Below, one piece after another: positions 14,577 to 22,736 of a stretch of DNA of 64,000 bases (position 1 is its first letter; each line of letters opens with the position of its first letter). The notes under the pieces were generated by a model. That model ran no database searches. It saw only the letters and a list, made by a program, of their open reading frames with translations, and was not told where the DNA came from. The stretch is from Planctomycetota bacterium. GTDB lineage: Bacteria > Planctomycetota > SZUA-567 > H5-PLA8. Location: NCBI GenBank assembly GCA_016200135.1, contig JACQFI010000033.1, forward strand, positions 1 through 64,000, given 5' to 3'. The translations under genes were made by a program, and so were the position numbers.

Positions 14577-16754
14577 TCAGGTTTCCTTCTTTGCGACAAG
14601 AGCCAGGCGGAACCCGAAGTTGAAGAAGCGGCCGTCCGGCGGGCTCTGGTAGCGCCGCGCCGACCGGCAGTAGCGCTCACTGTAGTTCCAGCTCCCGCCG
14701 CGCAGGACGTAGAAGCCGGTCTTCTCGCTGTTCACCGGATCGATGGCCGGCTCGCGATGGTAGAATTCGGGGTGATACGCGTCCTCGCACCATTCCCACA
14801 CGTTGCCGTGCATGTCGTGAAGGCCGAACGCATTCGGCGGATACGCGCCGACCTCCAGCGTCTCGGGCCAGGAATCGCCGGGCCGCAGCGAGAGAAAGCG
14901 GCTCGACGTCGGCTTGCGGAAGATCCACGTGCCGCCTTTCCGGTTCGCAATGTCCCATTTGAACAGCGCCTGGCGATTGGTGAGTTTATCGCCAAAGCTG
15001 TACGGCGTGTCGGTGCCGGCGCGGCAGGCGTACTCCCATTCGGCTTCCGTAGGCAGGCGGAAGAACCAGCCTTGGGGCGCGAAGGGCTGCATTACGGGCA
15101 GGAACTTCTCATGCAGATCCTTCCAGGAGACGCGTTCGACCGGCCGCCGCGGGCTGTCGGAGTCGTCCTTGAAGCGGCTGGGGTTAGTCCCCGTCGCCGC
15201 CTGGTACTGTTCCTGCGTGATGGGCGCCACGCCGATGTAAAACGGGCGCGTGAGCGTCACGTAGTGCGAGAGTTCGTCCTTCTCGCGGCCCTCTTCCTGA
15301 TGCGGGCTGCCCATCACGAACTTGGCCGCGGGCAGCAGGGCCAAATGAATCGAGACGTTCGAGGGCAGCCCGATCGTCTTCTTCTCGGGGAGCCCCGTGG
15401 CCTGAGCGGTCTCGCGCACCCGCTGCGAGGCTTCGTCGGCCTTGAACGGCCAGCCCTCGAAGACCCGGTGCTTCCATTCGACGGGCATGACGCCGCCGCT
15501 GGGCGTCATGGCCGTGGTCGGCAGGCGCTCGGAACTTCCGCTCGCCGGCGTCTGCGTTTGCGTAGGCGGAATGTCTTGCGACGAATTCGGCGGCGTGGCC
15601 GGCAGGGGCTTCGCCGCCAGCGCCGACACCTTCTTGGCCATGATCACGGTCTTGATCACCGCGGAGCGCAGTTTCGGCGCATCGATCTTCGGCGCGGGCG
15701 GCGGGCGGTGCGGTTTCAACGCCAGCAGCGCTTCGAGCAGTTCGTCGGCGGACGGATAGCGCTTGGCCGGGTCCTTCGCGAGGCACTTGTCGACGACGCC
15801 CTCGATCTCGAGCCGGACGTCGCTCCGGACCTTGGTGAGCGGCGGGTGCGCCTGTTCGACGGTGTACATCAGAACTTCCATGGAGGTGCGCCCCGAGAAC
15901 GGCGCGCGTCCGGCCAGCAGCGCGTAGAGCGTCGCGCCCATGCCCCAGACATCGGCGGGTTTGCCCGCGCTCTTGGCGTCCTGAACCTGTTCCGGCGCCA
16001 TGTACCCCGGCGTGCCCATCACCTGGAACGACGTCGTGAGGCCCTCGCCGCCCTCGCTGCGCGCCAGGCCCAGGTCGGCGAGTTTCGCCTGGGCGAATTC
16101 GTAGCCTTCGCCATCCCGCCTGGAAGGCAGCATGATGTTCGCCGGCTTCACGTCGCGGTGGACGATGCCCTCCGCGTGTGCGGCCGCCAGGCCCTTCGTT
16201 GCGGCAATGGAGATCTCGAGCGCGTCGGTCTCGGACACGCCCGTGCCGCCCTTGGCCGCAGCCTGTTTGATCAGTTGCGCGGCGCTGATGCCCGTGACGT
16301 ACTCCATCACGATGTAGAAGAGCCCGCGGTCTTCGTCGACGTCGCTGACGTGCACCAGATGCGGCGAGCGCACCGCCGCCGCCGTCTGCGCTTCGCGGAA
16401 GAACCGCTCGATCAACACCGGATCTTTCTGCGCCATGGAGAGCGGCAGGACCTTCACGGCCACCTCGACGCGCAGGTTCGGATGGATGCCGTAGTACACG
16501 GCGCTCATGCCACCGGTGCCGAGCCGCGCCAGGAGCGGTATCTTCCCCAGGCGCGGAACCAGCCGGCCGTCCACTTCCGCGTGACCCGTGTCCTGGAGCA
16601 GTTTGTCCTGCGTGAGGTCCTGCATGGGAACGGAGAGCGCTTTGTTGACCACCATCACCGACTTGATGCCGCGGACAGCCCCGCCGCCGGGCGCCTGCGT
16701 GCCGCTGGCCGGCATGGTCGGTTCGAAGCTGCCTCGGGTGGGGTTATTGTCCAC
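14577..16754 (-). CDS. Ser/Thr protein kinase fused to an FGE-sulfatase-like domain
   Basis: 725 aa; GTG start at 16754 with GGAAGG 6 nt upstream. The Hanks-type kinase domain spans about 73-350: glycine loop LGTGGMSAVYYG, catalytic Lys in VEVAVKVL (about K101), HRDVKPANIM (about 199-208), DLG in place of DFG, and MAPE. A Pro/Ser/Thr-rich linker covers about 365-430. The C-terminal domain (about 465-722) is formylglycine-generating-enzyme-like: FVMGSPHQEEG, RLPTEAEWEYACRAGTD, GLHDMHGNVWEWCEDAY, LRGGSWNYSERYCRSARR, FGFRLA. Only one of the two active-site cysteines of true FGE enzymes is present (the YCRSARR one), so sulfatase activation is unlikely. No transmembrane helix is visible. Such fusions are frequent in Planctomycetota-like genomes. 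Confidence 0.92.
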   Translation of the reverse strand: MDNNPTRGSFEPTMPASGTQAPGGGAVRGIKSVMVVNKALSVPMQDLTQDKLLQDTGHAEVDGRLVPRLGKIPLLARLGTGGMSAVYYGIHPNLRVEVAVKVLPLSMAQKDPVLIERFFREAQTAAAVRSPHLVHVSDVDEDRGLFYIVMEYVTGISAAQLIKQAAAKGGTGVSETDALEISIAATKGLAAAHAEGIVHRDVKPANIMLPSRRDGEGYEFAQAKLADLGLARSEGGEGLTTSFQVMGTPGYMAPEQVQDAKSAGKPADVWGMGATLYALLAGRAPFSGRTSMEVLMYTVEQAHPPLTKVRSDVRLEIEGVVDKCLAKDPAKRYPSADELLEALLALKPHRPPPAPKIDAPKLRSAVIKTVIMAKKVSALAAKPLPATPPNSSQDIPPTQTQTPASGSSERLPTTAMTPSGGVMPVEWKHRVFEGWPFKADEASQRVRETAQATGLPEKKTIGLPSNVSIHLALLPAAKFVMGSPHQEEGREKDELSHYVTLTRPFYIGVAPITQEQYQAATGTNPSRFKDDSDSPRRPVERVSWKDLHEKFLPVMQPFAPQGWFFRLPTEAEWEYACRAGTDTPYSFGDKLTNRQALFKWDIANRKGGTWIFRKPTSSRFLSLRPGDSWPETLEVGAYPPNAFGLHDMHGNVWEWCEDAYHPEFYHREPAIDPVNSEKTGFYVLRGGSWNYSERYCRSARRYQSPPDGRFFNFGFRLALVAKKET

Positions 16755-16872
16755 GTCTCGCCTTCCGCTCTTGCAGGCTAAGCGCTACCGCATGCAATGC
16801 TCATATCAAAAACACCGCGCCGTGCCAAGCGGTTCCGGGATTGGGACGATGATCTTTTCGAAAAGCGTCATG

Positions 16873-16916
16873 TTAAAACAGAAGCGCCTCCATGGAGAAC
16901 GTCCAGGGAGGCGCTT
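16873..16916 (-). terminator. Terminator for the secreted peptidase-like gene
   Basis: On the minus strand, arms AAGCGCCTCC and GGAGGCGCTT (16907-16916 and 16882-16891) pair perfectly over 10 bp around a 15-nt loop and are followed by CTGTTTTAA. It lies just past the stop codon of the gene ending at 16939. Confidence 0.7.
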
Positions 16917-16938
16917 GAGGATGCGATCGTGCCCATGC

Positions 16939-18054
16939 TCATTTTCCGTTCGCGCTCTCCGCGGGAGCCGCATGCGGATTGCTGGGCGCGGGTGTGTTGG
17001 TTGTTCCGTAGGAGTAATCGCCGACAAACACGCCGGAATAGGTCGTATAGCCGAAGGTGTCGAACATATCCGTCTCCACAAAGCCGCCGCTACCTATGCC
17101 GATGACTTTCCCGTCGCCGACGCCGATCGCCGTGTGCGTGTAACCTTGCTTGTTCACCGTGCCGCGGCCGATGCCCGTGACCACCTGTCCGCGCGCAGGC
17201 TTGTCGGTGTCGCCTCGCTTGATCGGGACGTTCGTGACCTGCTTCACCTGGATGGAAACGCCGAAGCGCGTTCCGAAATTGGGATAATCGCCCTTCGAGA
17301 CGCCCGAAGTCTTGTTCCATTTGAGCAACCCGTCACCAGTCTTGGGCTGATCGCCCGCGATGTAACCGCACATATCGACAAAACCGTAGCACATGAAGGC
17401 TCGAACCTTGAACAGGTCGGCGGCCTTGTCGCAGTCCGTGTAGCTGAGTTTGTCTTTAGCATCGTCGTTGTCCTCGTAGCGGAAATAATCCACGCCGGTG
17501 GCGCTCTTGTAGTCCTCGTTCAACTGGTAGAGCGCCTTCGCCACGCCCGCGATATCGCCGGTGCCTTTAAAGCGGTCGATGAGGCCCTGCATCTTCTTCT
17601 GGTAGATGGGCACGTACTTCTTCTCCAACTCTTCCGTGGTGGGCCCAGTCACCAGCGCCCAGAACACCTTCAGGACCAGAAGGGTCGTCTCACCGTCGGC
17701 CTGCGCTTCTTTCTTCGCCTTCTCTTCTTCCTCTTCCTTATTGCCGCAAAGATTAAGCAGGATGTTCTGCGCTTCCTTCTCGATCTCGTCGTCTGCATCG
17801 CTCATCGGCTTGGGATCTTCCCGCTTGGGTTCCCGAGCCCGCGTGCCGCGTTCGCCATCGATGACCATCAGTCCGCCCGGATGCTTGATGAAGGCATCTG
17901 GATTCGTGCCCGGTAGGCCCGAGATCACAGAGACGCCCTGTTTGACGGGAATCTTCGGCATGGGCTTTGCCTGTGGGCAGTTCTGAGCCATGACGGGCGC
18001 GGCCAGAACCAGAGCCGTCAGCGCACTGCAAGAGAGGGTGCCGATGGTCTTCAT
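16939..18054 (-). CDS. Secreted protein with NlpC/P60-like cysteine peptidase motifs
   Basis: 371 aa with a signal peptide (MKTIGTLSCSALTALVLAA, cleavage near VMAQ). Residues about 75-175 are highly charged and helical. The C-terminal third carries a possible NlpC/P60 or CHAP-like core: Cys222 in FMCYGFVDMC (compare the family's CSGFV), a GD/RGQVV strand near 281-292, and His307 in GYTHTAIGVGDGKVIGIG. The Cys-His spacing (about 85 residues) is longer than usual. If active it would cut a peptidoglycan or peptide amide bond outside the cytoplasm. It could equally be a structural secreted protein; my confidence in the peptidase reading is about 0.4. The coding region itself is clear and ends at its own terminator. 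Confidence 0.82.
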   Translation of the reverse strand: MKTIGTLSCSALTALVLAAPVMAQNCPQAKPMPKIPVKQGVSVISGLPGTNPDAFIKHPGGLMVIDGERGTRAREPKREDPKPMSDADDEIEKEAQNILLNLCGNKEEEEEKAKKEAQADGETTLLVLKVFWALVTGPTTEELEKKYVPIYQKKMQGLIDRFKGTGDIAGVAKALYQLNEDYKSATGVDYFRYEDNDDAKDKLSYTDCDKAADLFKVRAFMCYGFVDMCGYIAGDQPKTGDGLLKWNKTSGVSKGDYPNFGTRFGVSIQVKQVTNVPIKRGDTDKPARGQVVTGIGRGTVNKQGYTHTAIGVGDGKVIGIGSGGFVETDMFDTFGYTTYSGVFVGDYSYGTTNTPAPSNPHAAPAESANGK

Positions 18055-18290
18055 GGTTTCGTCTCCTTATCCTGTACCGAGTTCAACCCCGAACCCGTGG
18101 ATGGAGAGCGAGCCCAAGGCCGTGAGCGACGATGGCCTGAAAATCACATAAAGTACTTATTATAAATGAGTAATGAGGATGACAGGGGGATGTGATCGTC
18201 GTTCAATTGATGAACGCCCGTTCGCTCAAGCGACGCGACGGCCGTTGTTCGCACATACGGCGGGTACTGCTACCAAAGGGTGGGAGGCAT

Positions 18291-19397
18291 TCACCGCACG
18301 CTGCGGCGGCGGTTCTTGATGTAATCGACGAGCAGGAATTGCCCCAGTTTTCCCAGGCTCGTATAGAACGCCCGGCCTTGGTTGATCTTGGTAAGGTCCT
18401 CCACGAACGAGACCAGCGTCGGGTCGTCGGTGACCATGAAGGTCGTGATGGGGATGCTCTTGCGGCGGCACTGCGCGCCTTCCTGCAGCGTCGCGTTCAC
18501 GATTTTCGGATTCAGCCACGGCCCCGAGTCCATCATGCGGCGCGGGCCGTCGTCGAGCACCGTGGGCTTGCCGTCGGTGATCAGGAAGACCTGCCGGTTC
18601 GGGCATTTCGAGCGCAGCAGGATCTTGCGCGCCATCTCAAGCGCGGCCTTCGTGTTCGTGTGATACGGGCCGTAGTTCAGGTACGGTACTTCCTTGAGCG
18701 GCACTTCGACCGCGTCGTCGCCGAAAGCGATTACGTGCAGGCGGTCCTTGGGGTAGCGCGTCTGGATCAGTTCGACCAGGCCCATCGCGACCTTGCGCGC
18801 GGGCGTCATGCGGTCTTCGCCGTAGAGCACCATCGAGTGGCTGCAATCGACGAGCAGCGCCGTCGCGAAGCTCGTGTTGTACTCGGTCTCGTAGACCGCC
18901 AGGTCTTCCTCGGTCATCGTGATGTCGGTCTGGCCGTCGGCAAGCGAGCGGCGGACCGCGTTGTTCAAGCTGTCGGTCGCGGAGATGTTCCAGAGTTCGT
19001 CGCCGAAGACATACGGCCGGACCTCGGGCTGTCGTTCGAAGCCCGGGCCCGTCGCGCGCGAACGGTGCTCGCCCGCCCCCGACTTGTCCAGGTTGCTGAA
19101 GATTTCGTTGAGGGCTTCGTGCCGCAGCGATTTCTCGCCCTTAGGCGTGAGCGTCACCTGGCCTTGCCCATCTGTGCGAACCTGCCCATCTCTTTCGAGC
19201 AGTTTCTTGAACTTCTCGAGGTCCATGTCCTCGTTCCAGAGGCCGTACTTGTTGGCGATCTGGTCGAGCCACTCGAGCGACTGCTCCACGTCGCCCGCGG
19301 TCTTGCCGAGCAGCAGCTTGAAGAGCTTGAGCAGGTCCTCAAGCAGCTTCTCGGCGCGCTCTTTCTTGTGGTCCCAGCCGGAGTATTCAAACTTCAT
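18291..19397 (-). CDS. von Willebrand factor A domain protein (CoxE/BatA-like)
   Basis: About 368 aa; the ATG at 19397 is chosen because AGGA lies 9 nt upstream and the upstream in-frame extension is AT-rich and unconserved. The N-terminal half is helical and charged (KKERAEKLLEDLLKLFKLLL). The C-terminal half is a VWA domain with an intact MIDAS: DCSHS in ALLVDCSHSMVLYG, Thr in HTNTKAALEMARK, and Asp in VFLITDGKP. Proteins of this layout often partner a MoxR-type AAA+ ATPase in assembling or remodelling complexes, but none adjoins here. No signal peptide or membrane helix, so it is probably cytoplasmic. Divergent from the AT-rich gene at 19487. Confidence 0.9.
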   Translation of the reverse strand: MKFEYSGWDHKKERAEKLLEDLLKLFKLLLGKTAGDVEQSLEWLDQIANKYGLWNEDMDLEKFKKLLERDGQVRTDGQGQVTLTPKGEKSLRHEALNEIFSNLDKSGAGEHRSRATGPGFERQPEVRPYVFGDELWNISATDSLNNAVRRSLADGQTDITMTEEDLAVYETEYNTSFATALLVDCSHSMVLYGEDRMTPARKVAMGLVELIQTRYPKDRLHVIAFGDDAVEVPLKEVPYLNYGPYHTNTKAALEMARKILLRSKCPNRQVFLITDGKPTVLDDGPRRMMDSGPWLNPKIVNATLQEGAQCRRKSIPITTFMVTDDPTLVSFVEDLTKINQGRAFYTSLGKLGQFLLVDYIKNRRRSVR

Positions 19398-19486
19398 GAT
19401 AGAGTTCCTAAAGAAAACGTATATCACTTTCGAAGATGGCGTTCCCAAGCACTCCTTGGTTAAAAGGATAAGGGAGAAGCTCAATT

Positions 19487-20344
19487 ATGGAAATATGGAT
19501 TCAGATAGTAGGCAATGTTATCCAGGTGATCAGTATTATTGTTGGTGCCTGGTTAGTCGCTATTCAAATTCGCAAGAATCATGAAAGCAGCATTGAAGTA
19601 CAACGCGAAAATGCAAGGTTAGGTCTAAAGGTGAAAGTGTACGAAGATTTCGAGTGCTTCTTAAATACTGCTCAAGAGCGGATTACAATAATTGACTCCG
19701 TTGCAAGAAGCCTTCCTTTTTCCATTTACTTTTATTGGCGTCGGAAGGAAGAATTCAAATTGAAGGAACCAACGCACATCAACCACACCTCCTATTCCAT
19801 TGCAAGACTACACAATAGAGCCATGGATAGTGCACTAAAGCTGATTATAAAACTAGAATCCTTTGAGGTAGCGCTCACTGAATCAAAGACATTTGTAAGA
19901 GCGCTTTCAATCCAAATGTCAAAATGCAGCGATGCTTTTAGGGAATTCCATGAGGCGACTCTGATGTTGCTTCCGGTTCATGTTCCAAAAGACAAGCAAG
20001 CTGCCGTAGGCAGCAAGATACTAGAGCCGCATAGACCGACAGATGATAATTTGAACCGGATCAAAAAAGCTTCAGAAGAATACAATGAAGTATTAATGGA
20101 TCTTCAAGCTTTTGTTTATGATCTTAGAGTAGAGGCACAGAATTTACTGTTAGGCGAACTCTTTCAAAAAAGAGTTCCGCCAAGAAAGCCAATCGATCCA
20201 CGGCATTTAGTGCTCTCTTCGCACCCTGAAGTTCTTGCTAAGTTGCTTGCTCATGTAGAACACGAGGAAAAAATTAGTATGGAAAAGTATCAAAACAACA
20301 CAAAGCTCCTGGAGGCTAAAGGCAAGCAGAGCCCAACAACCTAA
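19487..20344 (+). CDS. AT-rich orphan membrane-anchored coiled-coil protein
   Basis: 285 aa. An N-terminal transmembrane helix (IVGNVIQVISIIVGAWLVAI) is followed by a short basic turn and then long helical, charged stretches to the C-terminus, with no recognisable domain. I do not recognise the gene. Its composition is far more AT-rich than everything around it, with AT-ending codons (for example repeated ATT, AAA, GAA and TTA), whereas neighbours use G/C at third positions almost exclusively. This marks it as recently acquired. It sits alone between the VWA gene (divergent) and the ClpS-like gene (convergent); no integrase, tRNA or direct repeat is visible at its edges. Confidence 0.8.
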   Translation: MEIWIQIVGNVIQVISIIVGAWLVAIQIRKNHESSIEVQRENARLGLKVKVYEDFECFLNTAQERITIIDSVARSLPFSIYFYWRRKEEFKLKEPTHINHTSYSIARLHNRAMDSALKLIIKLESFEVALTESKTFVRALSIQMSKCSDAFREFHEATLMLLPVHVPKDKQAAVGSKILEPHRPTDDNLNRIKKASEEYNEVLMDLQAFVYDLRVEAQNLLLGELFQKRVPPRKPIDPRHLVLSSHPEVLAKLLAHVEHEEKISMEKYQNNTKLLEAKGKQSPTT

Positions 20345-20380
20345 ATACCAATTTGAAATTTAAGAGGTCTTAGTCACAAG

Positions 20381-20758
20381 CTACTCCGCCGGCTCGATGC
20401 TGGCCGACATCCCACCGGGGGAGCCCGGGATGCGCGGGTCGGGGCCGAAGGCGTGGATCTGGTCGGCCTTGAGTTCCGCGCGCTCGAAGGGGCACGTCTC
20501 GACGATCGTCACCCCCGTCGAATCGACTTCCTTGGCGTGCTCGAACGCGCGCTCCAGCGACTTCCCAAAGAGCTGCATCAGCATCAGGATCACGTACTCG
20601 TAGGTGTGCTTGTCGTCGTCATGCAGGATCACGTGGTAGAGTGGCGCGTGCTTCTCCACCACGTCCGTCTCGATATGCGGAGCGACCTGCGTCCCCGGCG
20701 CGCTAGCGCCGGGAGCGCCTTTCGGTCCGCTAACTATGCCGATTCGCGGCGCCTTCAT
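20381..20758 (-). CDS. ClpS-like adaptor protein with an altered recognition pocket
   Basis: About 125 aa from the ATG at 20758. Residues about 40-105 align with ClpS, the adaptor that hands N-degron substrates to ClpAP: YHVILHDDDKHTYEYV, MLMQLFGKSLERAFEHAKEV, STGVTIVETCPFERAELKAD. Set against E. coli ClpS, the substrate-pocket residues are changed: N34 to D47, M40 to Y53 and H66 to D79, while D35/D36 are kept. The N-terminal 38 residues are Pro/Ala/Gly-rich. It may therefore bind a different degron or partner. A TATACT -10 box lies 6 nt before the ATG, suggesting a leaderless mRNA. No clpA adjoins. Longer in-frame starts run through repeat R1 and are rejected. Confidence 0.8.
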   Translation of the reverse strand: MKAPRIGIVSGPKGAPGASAPGTQVAPHIETDVVEKHAPLYHVILHDDDKHTYEYVILMLMQLFGKSLERAFEHAKEVDSTGVTIVETCPFERAELKADQIHAFGPDPRIPGSPGGMSASIEPAE

Positions 20759-20764
20759 GCCAAT

Positions 20765-20770
20765 AGTATA
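20765..20770 (-). promoter_or_regulatory. -10 box (TATACT) immediately upstream of the ClpS-like gene
   Basis: TATACT on the minus strand ends 6 nt before the start codon, so transcription should begin at or next to the A of ATG. No Shine-Dalgarno sequence fits between the two. The -35 match is poor. Confidence 0.45.
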
Positions 20771-20855
20771 GGAGAGAATGAATGAATTGGAAGCGGTCAT
20801 GATCCAGGGGCTTGCAATTCTCGTAGCATCGGCGTCCTCGCCGGTGGGCGCAAGA

Positions 20856-20903
20856 GCAGCGGCGGGACGCCGCTGAGACCTCCGCCGAGACGGCGGAGCC
20901 ACG
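20856..20903 (-). repeat. 48-bp double-palindrome repeat (family R1, copy A)
   Basis: In reverse orientation this matches the copies at 41491-41538 and 47053-47100 with only a few differences. It contains two palindromes: GCTCCGCCGTCTCGGCGGAG and GCGGCGTCCCGCCGC. It is positioned between the divergent ClpS-like and small basic genes. Confidence 0.9.
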
Positions 20904-20945
20904 CTGGTGGCGAATTGGAAAGCCATGGGTCACGCTCCACGCATA

Positions 20946-20973
20946 TTGATTGCGTCCGACGTTCGCCTAAGAT
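20946..20973 (+). promoter_or_regulatory. Promoter for a leaderless small-protein mRNA
   Basis: TTGATT (20946-20951), a 16-bp spacer and TAAGAT (20968-20973), followed by 6 nt and the ATG at 20980. Transcription would start at the initiation codon. There is no ribosome-binding site. Confidence 0.5.
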
Positions 20974-20979
20974 GCCCGC

Positions 20980-21162
20980 ATGGCCCGCAAACCGCGCATC
21001 CCCAAACCGAAGCCGCGCAAGTCGCTCTTCTCCGGCTTGCGCCGCGAATGGACCCGCAACCCGGCGTCCCAGGTGATGAAGTCGCCCAAGGACTACGACC
21101 GCCAGAAGGAAAAGAAGTCGCTGCGGGAAGCCAAGAAAGAAGACCGTGGCGAGCCTTCTTGA
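20980..21162 (+). CDS. Small basic protein
   Basis: 60 aa, very rich in Lys and Arg (opens MARKPRIPKPKPRKSLFSG; later SPKDYDRQKEKKSL), with no membrane segment, Cys or known motif. I do not recognise it. Support for a real gene: a good -35/-10 promoter placed exactly for leaderless initiation, G/C-biased third positions, and a position between two terminally defined genes. It could bind nucleic acid or the ribosome, but composition is the only ground for that. It is followed by repeat and terminator sequence. Confidence 0.55.
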   Translation: MARKPRIPKPKPRKSLFSGLRREWTRNPASQVMKSPKDYDRQKEKKSLREAKKEDRGEPS

Positions 21163-21210
21163 CGCTCGCTATACCGCAAAACCTCAACACTACGCAAGCG
21201 GCCAGCACTC

Positions 21211-21311
21211 GGAGCGCCGGCGTCCTCGCCGGCAGGGCCGCCGGCATCTTGCCGGCTAAAAAAAAGCCGCCGAGGACGGCGGCGGCGTGAGCCGGCCGGA
21301 GGCCGGCGCTC
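21211..21311. repeat. GC-rich palindromic repeat block downstream of the SGNH hydrolase
   Basis: Nested palindromes GCGCCGGCGTCCTCGCCGGC, GCCGGCATCTTGCCGGC and GCCGGCCGGAGGCCGGC. It is related in style to family R1 (GGCGTCC words) but not a full copy. It contains the minus-strand terminator at 21258-21283. Confidence 0.7.
21258..21283 (-). terminator. Terminator for the SGNH hydrolase gene
   Basis: On the minus strand GCCGCCG-TCCT-CGGCGGC is followed by eight T (21258-21265), 50 nt past the stop codon of the gene ending at 21333. Confidence 0.85.
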
Positions 21312-21332
21312 CAAATTACACCCGCTGCGCCG

Positions 21333-22601
21333 TCACTCCGGATACGTTTGGTGCTTGCCGGTCAGGATCGGCGCGATCATCTCGCCGATGGTGATGTGGC
21401 CCATGAAGTCCGGATGGTAGCCGTTCGCGAGCAGCGCGCTCGCGTAGGCGGGGCCGCGGTACATGAACAGCTTGGTCACGTCCGCGCCGGCCACCTTCTC
21501 TTCGGCGGACAGGTCTTTCAGCCCTTTGCTCAGCGCGTCCGTCACCTTCATCACCGGCCCGCCCAACGTGATCGTCGTGTCCAGGATCAGAATCTGGTCG
21601 GTCTTGGTGCGGACCTTCGCGATCAGTTCCTTCGTGTCCGCCTTCCACTGCTCCACCGTGGCCCCGGCCGCAATGTCGTTCCCGCCCGACTGCAGGATCA
21701 CCAGGTCGTCCGGCCCGCACTGGCTGAGCACGTCCTTCTCGACCACGCCTAAAAGTTGCTTCGTCGTCCAGCCGCCGTGCCCGCAGGCCACGGGCGTGAT
21801 GCCTTTGTAGCCGAACTCTTCTTCCCAGATCCGCGCCATCGTCCCGAAGTACCGGAACGGCACCCCGTCCTCCACTTTGACGCCCCACGTCCCGCGCATG
21901 GTCTGCGCGCCGGCGGTGATCGAGTCGCCCAGCGCAATGAGTTTGAACGGCTTCTTCGCTTTCAGGCGCTCCAGCGTCTTCGCGAGGAACTCGGCGCCAT
22001 AAAGCATGTCCTGCGACGAGAGCTTCTCGTCGGGGCCGGTCTTCGGATCGATCTTCGGGTCTTTGATGAACGCGGGGGCTTCCGTGCCGACGCGGTCGAG
22101 GATCAGCCAGGTGTGTTCTTCGACCGGGTCGAGCACCTGAAAAAGGATCTGCCACCATTCGTTGGTGAAGCCGATCTCGGAGTAAGGGATGTCGTATTTC
22201 TTCCACTCGGTGCCGATCTCGACGCCCTTCTTCGGTTCCGCCGCCGCGTTGGGGCAGATGCGGAATTTGAGGGGCTTCGAGGCCTTCGCGTAAAAGGTGA
22301 ACCCGGCGGCGTTCATGTCGAGCTTGCCCTTCTCGAAGGTGATCAGACCTTTGCTGCCCTTCTCGAAGATCCATTTCATCGCCACGCCGCCGGTGACGGA
22401 CTCCTTGGTCGCGTAGACGCGCGTCTTTAACGGGATGATGTCCGCCGCCGTGCCGAGGTCCGGGCGGAACCACTCGCCGGTGTTGTCCTCGCTGTTGCAT
22501 TCGCCGGTGGGATGCGTGAGCGGAGTAAAAGTGGACTCGGCGGCGCAGGCCGATGCGCTCACGATCCATACGGCAACGGCGATCCGATACGTCATGCTCA
22601 T
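21333..22601 (-). CDS. Secreted SGNH/GDSL-type hydrolase with N-terminal accessory domain
   Basis: 422 aa with a signal peptide (about 1-21, ending near SACAAES). Residues about 25-195 form a beta-rich accessory domain, probably a carbohydrate-binding type. The SGNH hydrolase spans about 217-415: block I GDSITAG with Ser227, block III SGGNDIAAG with Asn308, and a final block reading N393-G-Y-H396 in place of the usual DxxH, with a second D-F-M-G-H just after. A Gly for block II is plausible in VACGHGGWTT. The family deacetylates or deacylates carbohydrates. The missing Asp would leave a Ser-His dyad, which some members use. It is monocistronic, bounded by its own terminator. Confidence 0.88.
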   Translation of the reverse strand: MSMTYRIAVAVWIVSASACAAESTFTPLTHPTGECNSEDNTGEWFRPDLGTAADIIPLKTRVYATKESVTGGVAMKWIFEKGSKGLITFEKGKLDMNAAGFTFYAKASKPLKFRICPNAAAEPKKGVEIGTEWKKYDIPYSEIGFTNEWWQILFQVLDPVEEHTWLILDRVGTEAPAFIKDPKIDPKTGPDEKLSSQDMLYGAEFLAKTLERLKAKKPFKLIALGDSITAGAQTMRGTWGVKVEDGVPFRYFGTMARIWEEEFGYKGITPVACGHGGWTTKQLLGVVEKDVLSQCGPDDLVILQSGGNDIAAGATVEQWKADTKELIAKVRTKTDQILILDTTITLGGPVMKVTDALSKGLKDLSAEEKVAGADVTKLFMYRGPAYASALLANGYHPDFMGHITIGEMIAPILTGKHQTYPE

Positions 22602-22736
22602 GCTTACGCTCCTTGGTATTTCCAGGCGGCTATGCGGTGACGACCAAGTACGTAAAGGATAGGGAACGAGAAGCAGGTTGCAACACCCGCCGGAAGGACC
22701 ATCGCTGGTTTGAGCGGAATGGCTTATCGGAAGGTC

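Noticed and set aside
14577-16754. Calling the kinase-FGE fusion the sulfatase-maturing enzyme for the sulfatase at 26486
   Set aside because: One of the two catalytic cysteines of FGE is not present and the genes are 10 kb apart; kinase-linked FGE-like domains are common without sulfatases.
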